Assembly (NCBI GenBank): GCA_003150755.1
Contig: QAMT01000002.1
Span: 62,001 to 126,000, forward strand
Direction: 5' to 3'
Origin: Phascolarctobacterium sp.
GTDB taxonomy: Bacteria > Bacillota > Negativicutes > Acidaminococcales > Acidaminococcaceae
Length of the DNA stretch: 64,000 bases
Part shown: positions 15,671 to 23,985 of the stretch, in pieces
How the letters are laid out: every line of letters starts with the position of its first letter
Position numbering within the stretch: position 1 is the first letter of the stretch
Position numbers and translations under genes: made by a program
The notes under the pieces: model-generated
Told to the model about the DNA's origin: nothing
Seen by the model: only the letters and a program-made list of their open reading frames with translations
The model's database searches: none

Positions 15671-17041
15671 TCAGTCTTCGCGTTGTTTGGCTGCCCAGCC
15701 CTCAATATTTTTCTGTTTGGCGCGGGCAATGCCGAGCGCGTCCTGCGGTACTTCTTTAGTAATGGTCGAGCCTGCGCCGATATAAGCGCCGTCGCCGATA
15801 GTAACAGGCGCAACCAGGTTGCTGTTGCAGCCGATAAAGGCATTGTTGCCGATGGTAGTGCGGTGTTTCTTTTTGCCGTCGTAGTTTACCATGATGCAGC
15901 CGCAGCCGATGTTTACGCCGCTGCCGATATCGCTGTCGCCGATGTAGGACAGATGCGGCAGTTTGGTGCCGTAGCCGACATGGGAATTTTTAACTTCGAT
16001 AAAGTTGCCGATTTTAACTTTTTCTTCCAGTACGGTATCGGGGCGCAGGTGAACATACGGCCCCATAACGACCCTGTTTTTAACAACGCAGTCGTGCCCG
16101 TAAGTAAACTGCATTTCTACTTCGTTGCCGACTTTAACATTCGTCAGGCGCACAGAAGGCCCGATAACACAGTCCGTGCCGATTTCGGTTGCGCCTTCCA
16201 GCCAGGTATAAGGGTAAATAACGGTATCATTGCCAACGGTTACGTCTTCGCCGATAAAGGTGCTGGCAGGGTCCATAATGGTTACGCCGCTGTCCATCAG
16301 TTTGCCCAGCACGCGGCTGCGCAGTTCGGCTTCGGCTTCCGCCAGCTGGCGGCGGCTGTTGACGCCCATAACCATGGCGTTATCTGCCGTAACGGCAGCG
16401 CCGACTTTTTTGCCCATGCCGTTCAGTTTGGCAAGTACGTCCGTCAGATAATATTCGCCCTGCGCGTTGTCGTTGGTCAGGGTATGCAAAATCTCAAACA
16501 GCAGCGGTGCTTCAAAGCAGAAAATACCGGTGTTGATTTCGGTAATGGCCTTTTGTTCCGGCGTTGCGTCCTTTTCTTCCACAATGCCTGCCACATTGCC
16601 TTCGGCGTTGCGGATAATGCGCCCATAGCCATAGGGATTGGGCATAATAGCCGTCAGTACGGTTGCAGCAGCACCGCTCTGTACGTGTTCTTCATAAAAT
16701 TTACGCAGTTCGCCTGCGTCCAACAGCGGCGTATCGCCGCACAGCACCATAACAGTGCCGGTAAAATCTTTCAGTTCGTTTTCGGCCTGCATAACAGCGT
16801 GGCCGGTGCCAAGCTGTTCTTTTTGGTATACGCTTACGGCCTGGCTGCCGATGAGTTCATTGACAAGCTCTGCGCAGTGGCCGGTAATAACTACTTTTTT
16901 AGCCGCGCCTGCTCCGCTTGCAGCATCCAGCACGCGCTGGAGCATGGCTTTGCCGCCTACTTTATGCAGCACCTTGGGCAGTTTGGATTTCATGCGGGTG
17001 CCCATACCGGCAGCTAAAATTACAGCAACAAGTTCAGACAT
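15671..17041 (-). CDS. glmU: Bifunctional UDP-GlcNAc pyrophosphorylase / glucosamine-1-phosphate N-acetyltransferase
   Basis: The 456-residue enzyme makes UDP-GlcNAc for peptidoglycan and lipopolysaccharide. The N-terminal uridylyltransferase domain opens with VAVILAAGMGTRMKSKLPKVLHKVGG. The C-terminal half is a left-handed beta-helix of hexapeptide repeats (IGPSVRLTNVKVG..., IGNNAFIGCNSNLVAPVTIGDGAYIGAGSTIT), which carries the acetyltransferase. The start at 17041 (MSELVAV) fits the family; an in-frame extension to 17086 lacks support. The gene follows a GntR regulator and ispE, another isoprenoid/envelope gene. Confidence 0.96.
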   Translation of the reverse strand: MSELVAVILAAGMGTRMKSKLPKVLHKVGGKAMLQRVLDAASGAGAAKKVVITGHCAELVNELIGSQAVSVYQKEQLGTGHAVMQAENELKDFTGTVMVLCGDTPLLDAGELRKFYEEHVQSGAAATVLTAIMPNPYGYGRIIRNAEGNVAGIVEEKDATPEQKAITEINTGIFCFEAPLLFEILHTLTNDNAQGEYYLTDVLAKLNGMGKKVGAAVTADNAMVMGVNSRRQLAEAEAELRSRVLGKLMDSGVTIMDPASTFIGEDVTVGNDTVIYPYTWLEGATEIGTDCVIGPSVRLTNVKVGNEVEMQFTYGHDCVVKNRVVMGPYVHLRPDTVLEEKVKIGNFIEVKNSHVGYGTKLPHLSYIGDSDIGSGVNIGCGCIMVNYDGKKKHRTTIGNNAFIGCNSNLVAPVTIGDGAYIGAGSTITKEVPQDALGIARAKQKNIEGWAAKQRED

Positions 17042-17057
17042 TATTATACCCCATTTC

Positions 17058-17750
17058 TTATTTTTTCTTGCGTTCTGCGCTTTCAAGCATATCCTTCAGC
17101 AGGGTATGCTCAGCGTTTTCCATATGGATGCGCGCCGCGTTCTGCGCCCTGTCCACATCATGGGCGGCAATGCTGTCCACCAGCGTGCGGTGCTCTTCCA
17201 TAGTGTTGCGCAAACGACCCGGATACATCATCGAGCGGCGGCGGATAACGGTAATCTGCTCGCGCAGGTTGTTGATGATGCCCGCCAGGCGCTGGTTGCG
17301 GCTGGCTTTATATAAAACATCGTGAAAAGCGGTGTCGATTTCTACAATTTTTTCAATATTGCCGTCTTCGATATGCTGGCCGATTTCAACAAGGAGGCGC
17401 TGCATGGTTTCCAGCTCCTCATCGCTGATGCGCTCGGCAGCAAGCCCGGCAGCCAGCACTTCAAGGCTGGTGCGGATTTCGTAAACTTCGTTGATGTCTT
17501 TGATGGAAATATCGGCAACATAGGTTCCGCGGCGCGGAATCATAACCACAAAGCCTTCCAGTTCCAGCTTGCGGATGGCTTCGCGCACGGGGGTACGGCT
17601 GACGCCCATTTCGTCAGCCAGCTGAATTTCCATCAGGCGCTCGCCCGGGCTGAAAACGCCGTCAACAATCGCCTGGCGGATGGTTTCGCACACCAGCTCG
17701 CGCAGGGGCCGGTAACTATCAAGCTGAATAGGGCTTAAATGTCCGCTCAT
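17058..17750 (-). CDS. GntR-family transcriptional regulator, FadR/FCD subfamily
   Basis: The 230-residue protein has an N-terminal winged helix-turn-helix (about 10-75: VCETIRQAIVDGVFSPGERLMEIQLADEMGVSRTPVREAIRKLELEGFV) and an all-helical FCD ligand domain (about 85-215), including the metal-site pattern D...H...H (DTAFHDVLYKAS, MEEHRTLVDSIAAHD). Such repressors respond to organic acids or other metabolites. Ligand and targets are unknown here. It is wedged between ispE (stop overlaps the leader) and glmU, so it is probably co-transcribed with them. Confidence 0.9.
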   Translation of the reverse strand: MSGHLSPIQLDSYRPLRELVCETIRQAIVDGVFSPGERLMEIQLADEMGVSRTPVREAIRKLELEGFVVMIPRRGTYVADISIKDINEVYEIRTSLEVLAAGLAAERISDEELETMQRLLVEIGQHIEDGNIEKIVEIDTAFHDVLYKASRNQRLAGIINNLREQITVIRRRSMMYPGRLRNTMEEHRTLVDSIAAHDVDRAQNAARIHMENAEHTLLKDMLESAERKKK

Positions 17751-18614
17751 TTATATAACACTCCTTTTTACAGTATGGGCAATGGCGGTTTCAAGTCCGT
17801 CTGCCTGCAATGCTTCTGTTATTTTCTGCGCCGCCTGCTTGTCTTTTACAATGGCAAACACAGTCGGCCCGCTGCCGCTCATCAGTGCATAATCCGCACC
17901 GGCGGCCAGCATTTTTTGTTTTATGGTATTTATCTCCGGATATTCGGCGCAGGTTACGCCTTCCAGCGAGTTGCCCATGCCGGGCAGCGGCAGTTTGGCA
18001 CTGCCTTTTTGCAATGCTTTGGCAAGCAGCCTGACATCCGGGTGCTGCGGCGCTTTTAAAGCGTCAAACTCGCGGTAAACCCATGCGGTAGATACGGCAA
18101 TTTTTGGCTTGGCCAGCACAATAACTGTACCGGCAGGTTCCGGCAGAGGCGTTAAAACCTCGCCGCGCCCTTCGGATAACTGCGTGCCGCCCGTTATGCA
18201 AAACGGCACGTCGCTGCCGATTTGTGCGGCAAGCTCCTCAAGCTGCGGCGCGCTTAAACCAAGCTGCCACAGGCGGTTCAGCCCGCGCAAAACTGCTGCT
18301 GCATCGCTTGAGCCGCCCGCAAGTCCCGCCGCCATAAAAATATGCTTATCCAGCGTAATTTTTACATCAGGCTTTCTGTTAAAGCGCTCTGCCATAAGCG
18401 CTGCGGCCTTCCACGCCAGGTTGGTGTTATCTCCCGGCAAATCCTCCTTGCCGGTAAGCACGCAAAGCCCATCATGCTGCTCCAGCGTAACGGTATCAGC
18501 CAGGCTGACGCTTTGCATTACCATGCACACCTCGTGGTAGCCGTCCGGGCGTTTGCCTAAAACGTCCAGCCCTAAATTTATTTTGGCATAAGCTGTTTCT
18601 GTAATTTTCTCCAT
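17751..18614 (-). CDS. ispE: 4-diphosphocytidyl-2-C-methyl-D-erythritol kinase
   Basis: This GHMP-family kinase of the MEP isoprenoid pathway phosphorylates CDP-methylerythritol. Motifs are AYAKINLGLDVLGKRPDGYHE near the start, the ATP loop HIFMAAGLAGGSSDAAAVLRGL, and the C-terminal ALMSGSGPTVFAI. Two ATGs are six bases apart; I prefer 18614 (MEKITE), because AGGGATG sits at ribosome-binding distance from it. With 18620 the protein is two residues longer. It shows that this organism makes isoprenoids by the MEP route. Confidence 0.95.
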   Translation of the reverse strand: MEKITETAYAKINLGLDVLGKRPDGYHEVCMVMQSVSLADTVTLEQHDGLCVLTGKEDLPGDNTNLAWKAAALMAERFNRKPDVKITLDKHIFMAAGLAGGSSDAAAVLRGLNRLWQLGLSAPQLEELAAQIGSDVPFCITGGTQLSEGRGEVLTPLPEPAGTVIVLAKPKIAVSTAWVYREFDALKAPQHPDVRLLAKALQKGSAKLPLPGMGNSLEGVTCAEYPEINTIKQKMLAAGADYALMSGSGPTVFAIVKDKQAAQKITEALQADGLETAIAHTVKRSVI

Positions 18615-18734
18615 AAACATCCCTGTCAGTTCAAAATGTATACAATATATTTTATCATATTTTATAGTAATTTGCTTATAAGTGCCTAAAAAATTTTAGA
18701 CTATCTTTAAAATTTTGCCGCCGCTATTTCTTTT

Positions 18735-18764
18735 TTGCATAAAAGATGATAAGATTACTATATA
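18735..18764 (+). promoter_or_regulatory. Probable promoter of the YitT gene
   Basis: TTGCAT (18735-18740), an 18-base spacer and TATATA (18759-18764), 21 bases before the start codon. Confidence 0.45.
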
Positions 18765-18785
18765 TTTCTTCTAAAGGACAGGCTT

Positions 18786-19691
18786 ATGAATTATCTTATT
18801 TACCGCTATGTTATGGTCATTATCGGCTGCCTGCTGACGGCGGCTGCCATCAATTTATTTTATATTTCCAATACGCTTTTAAGCGGCGGCATTACCGGCC
18901 TTGGCTTTTTAATTTATTATCTTACGGGGCTGCCCATAGGCATGATGAACATTGTGCTGAACATTCCGCTGTTTTACCTGGCTTGGAAGTACATGGACAA
19001 GGAATACTTTTTCGGCTCGCTTGCCAGCATGACTTTCCTTTCGCTTGCCATTGACGCGCTGCACTTTTTGACGGCTTATACGCCGGACGTGCCTGAAAAA
19101 ATGCTGAGCTGCATTACCGGCGGCGTGCTGTACGGCCTTGGCATGGGCATTGTTTACCGCGTAGGCGGCGGCACCGGCGGCATGGATATTATCGGCGGCA
19201 TCGTCAACAAGTATTACAGCATCAGCCAGGCAACCACCAATTTTATTTTTAATATCGTTATAATGATTGCCGGCACAATCGCCTTTGGCATTGAAGCTGT
19301 TTTATACACGATGCTGACCTTTTTTATTGTTTTTAAAGTTACCAACGCCATTACCGTCGGCTTTGATTACAAGAAAAACATTATCATCATCAGCGAGTAT
19401 TACGAAGAAATTGCCGAAGGCATTATTAAAATCGTCGGCCGCGGCGTTACCTACCTTTACGGCGAAGGCGCTTACACCCACCAGCAGCGCAAAGTGCTGT
19501 TTGTGGTTGCCAAACTGACGCAGGTTGCGCGCATCCGCCAGATTGTACGCAAAAAAGACCCGGGCGCGTTTATGATTATCACCGACGCCAGCGACGTTTT
19601 CGGCAGGGGCTTTACCTCCGCCCCCAGCGGCAAACACAAGCAGAAAAAGATTTTTGCCCTGATTAACCACTATGAGGACGACGAAAAATAA
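18786..19691 (+). CDS. YitT-family membrane protein (DUF161 + DUF2179)
   Basis: The 301-residue protein has five to six hydrophobic segments in the first ~180 residues, with the glycine-rich signature GGVLYGLGMGIVYRVGGGTGGMDIIGGIVNKY. A soluble DUF2179 domain (about 200-285: GVTYLYGEGAYTHQQRKVLFVVAKLTQVARIRQIVRKKDPGAFMIITDASDVFGRGF) follows. It is common and often multi-copy in Firmicutes; the transport role is not established. A clear AAAGGACAGG site precedes the start. The DUF523 gene follows 31 bases later. Confidence 0.92.
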   Translation: MNYLIYRYVMVIIGCLLTAAAINLFYISNTLLSGGITGLGFLIYYLTGLPIGMMNIVLNIPLFYLAWKYMDKEYFFGSLASMTFLSLAIDALHFLTAYTPDVPEKMLSCITGGVLYGLGMGIVYRVGGGTGGMDIIGGIVNKYYSISQATTNFIFNIVIMIAGTIAFGIEAVLYTMLTFFIVFKVTNAITVGFDYKKNIIIISEYYEEIAEGIIKIVGRGVTYLYGEGAYTHQQRKVLFVVAKLTQVARIRQIVRKKDPGAFMIITDASDVFGRGFTSAPSGKHKQKKIFALINHYEDDEK

Positions 19692-19722
19692 TCCTTCTTT
19701 ATGGTATAAGGAGTGACCACGG

Positions 19723-20205
19723 ATGATTTTAATCAGCGCCTGCCTGTTGGGGCGCAACGTAAAATACAGCGGCGGCAATAATCTGTGCGGCTGGCTTGCC
19801 AAATATTATAACACCGATGATTTTATTGCTATCTGCCCGGAATGTTTCGGCGTTTTGCCGATACCGCGCCCGCCTGCGGAATTACAGGACGGCAGCGGCG
19901 AAGACGTGCTTAACGGCACGGCCCGCGTTATGGATAAGGACGGCAAGGACGTAACTGCCGCTTTTATAAGCGGCGCGGAAAAAGCGCTGGCACTTGCCCA
20001 AAAGCACAACGCCAATTATGCCATTTTAAAAGCACGCAGCCCTTCCTGCGGCTGCGGCCGGATTTACAGCGGCAGTTTTGACGGCACTAAAAAAGACGGC
20101 GACGGCGTTACAGCCGCACTTTTTAAAAAGCACGGCATTAAGGTTTACATCGAAGAAACCATCACCGAAGCAGAACTTGTGAAACTGCTTGCTAAAACAA
20201 AATAA
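19723..20205 (+). CDS. DUF523-family protein
   Basis: The 160-residue protein starts with MILISACLLGRNVKYSGGNN, the DUF523 hallmark, and contains the conserved cysteines in CPECFGVLPIPRPPAE and ARSPSCGCGRIYSG. These suggest a metal or Fe-S site; the biochemical role is not known to me. An AAGGAGTGA site is present. It is probably co-transcribed with the YitT gene and ends at a convergent terminator. Confidence 0.9.
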   Translation: MILISACLLGRNVKYSGGNNLCGWLAKYYNTDDFIAICPECFGVLPIPRPPAELQDGSGEDVLNGTARVMDKDGKDVTAAFISGAEKALALAQKHNANYAILKARSPSCGCGRIYSGSFDGTKKDGDGVTAALFKKHGIKVYIEETITEAELVKLLAKTK

Positions 20206-20213
20206 AATGACAA

Positions 20214-20245
20214 AAGCCCTGTTAAGCAAATGCTCAACAGGGCTT
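20214..20245. terminator. Bidirectional terminator between DUF523 and the P-type ATPase
   Basis: AAGCCCTGTT and AACAGGGCTT form a ten-base stem, with T and A tracts on either side. It serves both convergent genes. Confidence 0.88.
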
Positions 20246-20249
20246 ATTT

Positions 20250-22154
20250 TTATGCCGGGCAGTGCAGCGGCTTTTGCGTATTTTTGCGGCAGCAGCCGTT
20301 ATGGCAGCGCCATTTAAGCAGCATGGCCGAGCTTATGATAACGGCGACCGAACCTGCGTTATGCACAAGCGCACCGGCAACAGGCGTCAGCCAGCCTGTT
20401 ACCGCCAGCACAACGGCTATAAAATTTACAGCCATGGCAAAAATAATATTATGTTTAATCGTTTTCATCATCTCGCCGGAAAGCTCCAGTAAATGGCCGA
20501 ATTCACTGAAATCATCGTTCACAAGTACAATACTTGCGGCTTCGATAGCAATATCGCTGCCTGCGCCGCCCATTGCAATGCCTACATAGGCTTTTTTCAG
20601 CGCCGGTGCATCGTTTACGCCGTCGCCAAGCATACAGATATGCTCGCCGCGCTGTTCAAAACTCCCGATGATATTAAGTTTATCTTCCGGCAGGCATTCT
20701 GCATAAACCTCGTCAACCCCCAGGCTGCCTGCAACTGCATTGGCAGCGTTTTTGTGGTCGCCAGTCAGCAGCATAGTTGTTTTACCCGCCCGTTTAACAC
20801 CTGCCAGCATCTTTGCGGCTTCTACCCTGACGGTATCACTTAAAGCAATAAAACCGGTGCTGATTCTATCAAGCGCCAGGTAAATAATGCTGCAGCCGCG
20901 TTTGGTATAGCTTGCAGCAGCGTTTTTTATTTCCGGGGCAATAACAAGCCCAGCATCTTTAAACATTTTTCCGTTACCGGCGGCAATTTCAGTGCCCTCA
21001 ACCTGCGCCGTTACGCCGCGCCCAGCATACATTTTAAAATTCTCCGCAGCAGGCAGGCTGCCTTTATAGCTTGCAGTTACCGCTTTAGCCAGCGGATGCT
21101 CGGATAAATGCTCGGCAGCGGCAGCATATTTAAAAAACATATCGTCCGTTACACCGTCCGCAAAACTTTCAACCGCCGTTACCTGCGGTTTGCCCAGCGT
21201 TAAAGTGCCGGTTTTATCAAAGGCAATGCGTTTTACAAAAGCCATCCTTTCAAGCGCGTCGCCCTCGCGGACTAAAAAACCGTGATGAGCGGCATTGCCG
21301 ATAGCCGCCATAATCGCCGTCGGTGTGGCCAGCACCAGCGCACAGGGGCAAAACACTACCAACACCGTTACAGCGCGCAAAATCTCGTCGGTAAAATACC
21401 ATGTTAAAACTGCTGTGCCAAGGGCCATCATCACAATCCACGCCGCCCAGCGGTCCGCCGTGCTGACAATTTTAGCCCTGCCCGCATCGGCGGATTGCAC
21501 CAAACGCACCATACGCTGAATGGAACTGTCTTCACCGTCGCGTGTTGCGCGCATTTCAAAACTGCCAAACTGGTTTACCGTGCCGCCTGCAACTTCGTCG
21601 CCTGCCGATTTGTCAACCGGCATCGGCTCACCCGTCATTACCGCCTGGTTGACAGAAGTTTCACCCAAAGTAATTACGCCGTCAGCCGGAATTGTTTCGC
21701 CAGGCAGCACACGCAAAACATCACCTGCTTTAACATCCTGCGCACTGATGATTTCTTCCGCACCGCCTGCAATCCGGCGCGCAGTACGCGGAGTAAGCTG
21801 CACCAGGCGTTCAATGCCCGCACGGGCACGCGCTACGGTAATTTCTTCCAGCAGGCCGCCAATCTGCATAATAAAAGCAATCTCGCCCGCGGCAAAATCC
21901 TCGCCGATAATAACGGCAGCAATAAGCGCAATAGATACAAGCACATCGGCTTTAATATCAAATTCTGTAATAAGCCCTTTGGCAGCGCCCAAAACAATCG
22001 GCACCCCGCATAAAATAATTGCCGCCCACGCTAAATCAAACGGCAGTATTTTTACATCAAGCATACTTAAAAGAAGCGCTGTGCCCGATACCGCAAGGCA
22101 AATAATTTTTTGTGCAAATTCCTTATTGGCAATGATATTTTTGAAAAATTCCAT
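20250..22154 (-). CDS. Heavy-metal P1B-type ATPase
   Basis: The 634-residue pump exports or moves a soft metal ion at the cost of ATP. Seen are the TGEP loop (174-177), the membrane metal site CPC (269-271), the phosphorylated Asp in FDKTGTLT (Asp313), a GDGVND hinge and about eight membrane segments. There is no N-terminal HMA domain, but the last 24 residues are Cys/His-rich (CHNGCCRKN...LHCPA), a likely metal-binding tail. The last membrane pair has LVHNAGSVAVIISS, not the DxG of ZntA or the MxxSS of CopA, so metal choice is open. A CsoR-type operator overlaps its leader. Confidence 0.92.
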   Translation of the reverse strand: MEFFKNIIANKEFAQKIICLAVSGTALLLSMLDVKILPFDLAWAAIILCGVPIVLGAAKGLITEFDIKADVLVSIALIAAVIIGEDFAAGEIAFIMQIGGLLEEITVARARAGIERLVQLTPRTARRIAGGAEEIISAQDVKAGDVLRVLPGETIPADGVITLGETSVNQAVMTGEPMPVDKSAGDEVAGGTVNQFGSFEMRATRDGEDSSIQRMVRLVQSADAGRAKIVSTADRWAAWIVMMALGTAVLTWYFTDEILRAVTVLVVFCPCALVLATPTAIMAAIGNAAHHGFLVREGDALERMAFVKRIAFDKTGTLTLGKPQVTAVESFADGVTDDMFFKYAAAAEHLSEHPLAKAVTASYKGSLPAAENFKMYAGRGVTAQVEGTEIAAGNGKMFKDAGLVIAPEIKNAAASYTKRGCSIIYLALDRISTGFIALSDTVRVEAAKMLAGVKRAGKTTMLLTGDHKNAANAVAGSLGVDEVYAECLPEDKLNIIGSFEQRGEHICMLGDGVNDAPALKKAYVGIAMGGAGSDIAIEAASIVLVNDDFSEFGHLLELSGEMMKTIKHNIIFAMAVNFIAVVLAVTGWLTPVAGALVHNAGSVAVIISSAMLLKWRCHNGCCRKNTQKPLHCPA

Positions 22155-22171
22155 TCTCCTCGCCTCTTTAT

Positions 22172-22189
22172 TATACCCATAGGGGTATA
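22172..22189. promoter_or_regulatory. CsoR-type operator in front of the P-type ATPase gene
   Basis: TATACCCATAGGGGTATA (22172-22189) is a near-perfect inverted repeat with the C/G tract and AT flanks typical of CsoR/RcnR operators. It lies downstream of the promoter and about 20 bases before the ATPase start. The csoR-like gene is the next gene upstream. Metal binding to CsoR would release it and turn on the pump. Confidence 0.82.
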
Positions 22190-22204
22190 GGTATTTGTAT
22201 TTAT

Positions 22205-22233
22205 AATATACTCCCGCCGCAAGCGAATGTCAA
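22205..22233 (-). promoter_or_regulatory. Promoter of the P-type ATPase gene
   Basis: TTGACA (22228-22233), a 17-base spacer and TATATT (22205-22210) on the minus strand. The CsoR-type operator lies 15 bases further downstream. Confidence 0.75.
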
Positions 22234-22337
22234 TAAAAAAACTGCTGCCAATAATGTGCTTTTTCCCAAAAAAAGCTAAACGGATTATTTTAAAATTTAC
22301 TTTTTATGCCGCTTTTGTTTTATCAAAACAAAAAATT

Positions 22338-22366
22338 AACGCAGATACCTTTTCAGCATCTGCGTT
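22338..22366 (-). terminator. Terminator after the csoR-like gene
   Basis: AACGCAGAT and ATCTGCGTT form a nine-base stem; on the minus strand AATTTTTTTG follows. Confidence 0.85.
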
Positions 22367-22396
22367 GTAATTACTGCTTATATATAACTGCCCGGC

Positions 22397-22672
22397 TTAC
22401 ACCATATTGGCGAAGCGTTCCACCGCTTTGGTAAAGTTTTTAATTGTTTTTTCTGCGTCGCCATGTTCAATGCCGTCGCGCACGCAGTGCTGGATATGCC
22501 CCTCCAGAACAACCTGCCCTACGCGGTGCAGTGCGGATTTGGCGGCGTTAATCTGCATTAAAATGTCCTCGCAGGCCACATCTTCATCAATCATTCTGTC
22601 AATGGCCTGAACCTGCCCGATAATTTTTTTCAGGCGGCGGTGCAGATTATCCGCATCCATACATTGTCGCAT
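22397..22672 (-). CDS. Metal-sensing repressor, CsoR/RcnR (DUF156) family
   Basis: The 91-residue all-helical DNA-binding protein has Cys34, His59 and Cys63, with exactly the spacing of the Cu(I)-binding Cys-His-Cys set of Mycobacterium CsoR (25 and 4 residues apart). The start at 22672 is set by GGAGGAATCAGA; an in-frame reading to 22714 would overlap the ribosome-binding site. A matching operator lies before the P-type ATPase gene immediately downstream, so regulation of that pump is very likely. The gene sits 29 bases after the SLC13 permease gene and may share its transcript. Confidence 0.9.
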   Translation of the reverse strand: MRQCMDADNLHRRLKKIIGQVQAIDRMIDEDVACEDILMQINAAKSALHRVGQVVLEGHIQHCVRDGIEHGDAEKTIKNFTKAVERFANMV

Positions 22673-22701
22673 TCTGATTCCTCCAGTCCGTGCCGCAAAG
22701 C

Positions 22702-23958
22702 CTAAAACGGCCATACCAGCGGCACTATTATTACTGTTACAATAAAGCTGAGCACTACCAGCGGCAGGCCTGCTTTAATATAATCTACAAAACGGTATTT
22801 GCCGGGGCCAACCATTAAAGTACACGGCGGTGTGCCGATTGGCGTTGCAAACGCACAGGAAGCTGCCACGGCGATTACAATTAAAACCGGGTAAGGAGAT
22901 ACGCCCATTTTTTCTGCCAGCACAATGCCGATTGGCGCTAAAAGGGCGGCTGTTGCCGAGTTGCTCATAAACTGGGTGAGCAGCGCCGCCAGCAAAAATA
23001 CTACCGCTGTGATGAAAAGCGGCGAAGACGTGCCCAGAACTTCCAGCGCCCAGCGCGCCAAAAGCTCTGCCGCACCGGTATTATACAAGGCGTGCGACAC
23101 CGGCATCATACCGGCAAACAAGAATATAGAACTCCATTCAATCGAGTTGTACGCCTGTTTTTCCGTCAGGCAGCCGGTCAATACACAAAGCAGTGCGCCG
23201 ATAACTGCCGCCATTTCAATCGTAATTTTTTCCAGGTCAAGCCCCATAACAATAACGCAGCCTGCAAAAATCAGACCCGAAATTACCTGCTTAGGCACAT
23301 TATGCTGCATGGGGTCAAGCTCGGCTGCAAATTTTTCCGGCACGGTTTCTCCCACCGGCAAAAGCCTGCGCCCGATAAAATACATATACACTATCGCCGT
23401 AACGGTAATCGGTATGCCAATCCAGGCAAAATCAAAAAACTCCGGCGGCTGATAGCCAAAATTACTGAGCGTACCCGAAATAATAATATTGGGCGGCGTG
23501 CCGATAAGGCTGACGATGCCGCCGCTGCTGACGGCATAAGCCAGCGGCAGAAGCTGACGCGACGGAGAAATTTTAGCCGCCGCGCAAATGCCCATAACGA
23601 CCGGCAAAAGGCAGGCTGCCGTACCGGTGTTGGAAAGACACACGCTCAGGCTGGCAGCTATAATCATGATGCACAGCATTAAATTTTTTTCGCTTTTACC
23701 GGCGCGCTTTACAATAAATACGCCGATACTGTGTGCAAGCCCCGTATGGAACATTGCCGCACCGACAACAAACATACCGGCAAATAAAGTTACCGTCGGA
23801 TGCGCAAGCCCTAAAAACACTGCGTCATCCGGTATAAAATTCAAAAATCCGCAAATAATCGCGCCGCCCATCGCCGTTACGGCCAGCGGTATCAGTTCTG
23901 TAATAAACAGCAGGGCCATTACGCCCAAAAGGATCAAACAGCCAATAGCTGGATCCAT
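22702..23958 (-). CDS. SLC13/DASS-family anion permease
   Basis: The 418-residue membrane protein has about eleven hydrophobic segments. It carries the DASS hallmarks SLIGTPPNIIISGTL (first SNT-like motif) in the middle and FATPIGTPPCTLMVGPG in the second half. Family members move dicarboxylates, sulfate or related anions with Na+; the substrate is unknown. An AGGTGAAGGT site precedes the start, 27 bases after the ftsH stop codon, so it may be read through from ftsH. Confidence 0.9.
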   Translation of the reverse strand: MDPAIGCLILLGVMALLFITELIPLAVTAMGGAIICGFLNFIPDDAVFLGLAHPTVTLFAGMFVVGAAMFHTGLAHSIGVFIVKRAGKSEKNLMLCIMIIAASLSVCLSNTGTAACLLPVVMGICAAAKISPSRQLLPLAYAVSSGGIVSLIGTPPNIIISGTLSNFGYQPPEFFDFAWIGIPITVTAIVYMYFIGRRLLPVGETVPEKFAAELDPMQHNVPKQVISGLIFAGCVIVMGLDLEKITIEMAAVIGALLCVLTGCLTEKQAYNSIEWSSIFLFAGMMPVSHALYNTGAAELLARWALEVLGTSSPLFITAVVFLLAALLTQFMSNSATAALLAPIGIVLAEKMGVSPYPVLIVIAVAASCAFATPIGTPPCTLMVGPGKYRFVDYIKAGLPLVVLSFIVTVIIVPLVWPF

Positions 23959-23985
23959 ACCTTCACCTCAATCCCATCAATTACG

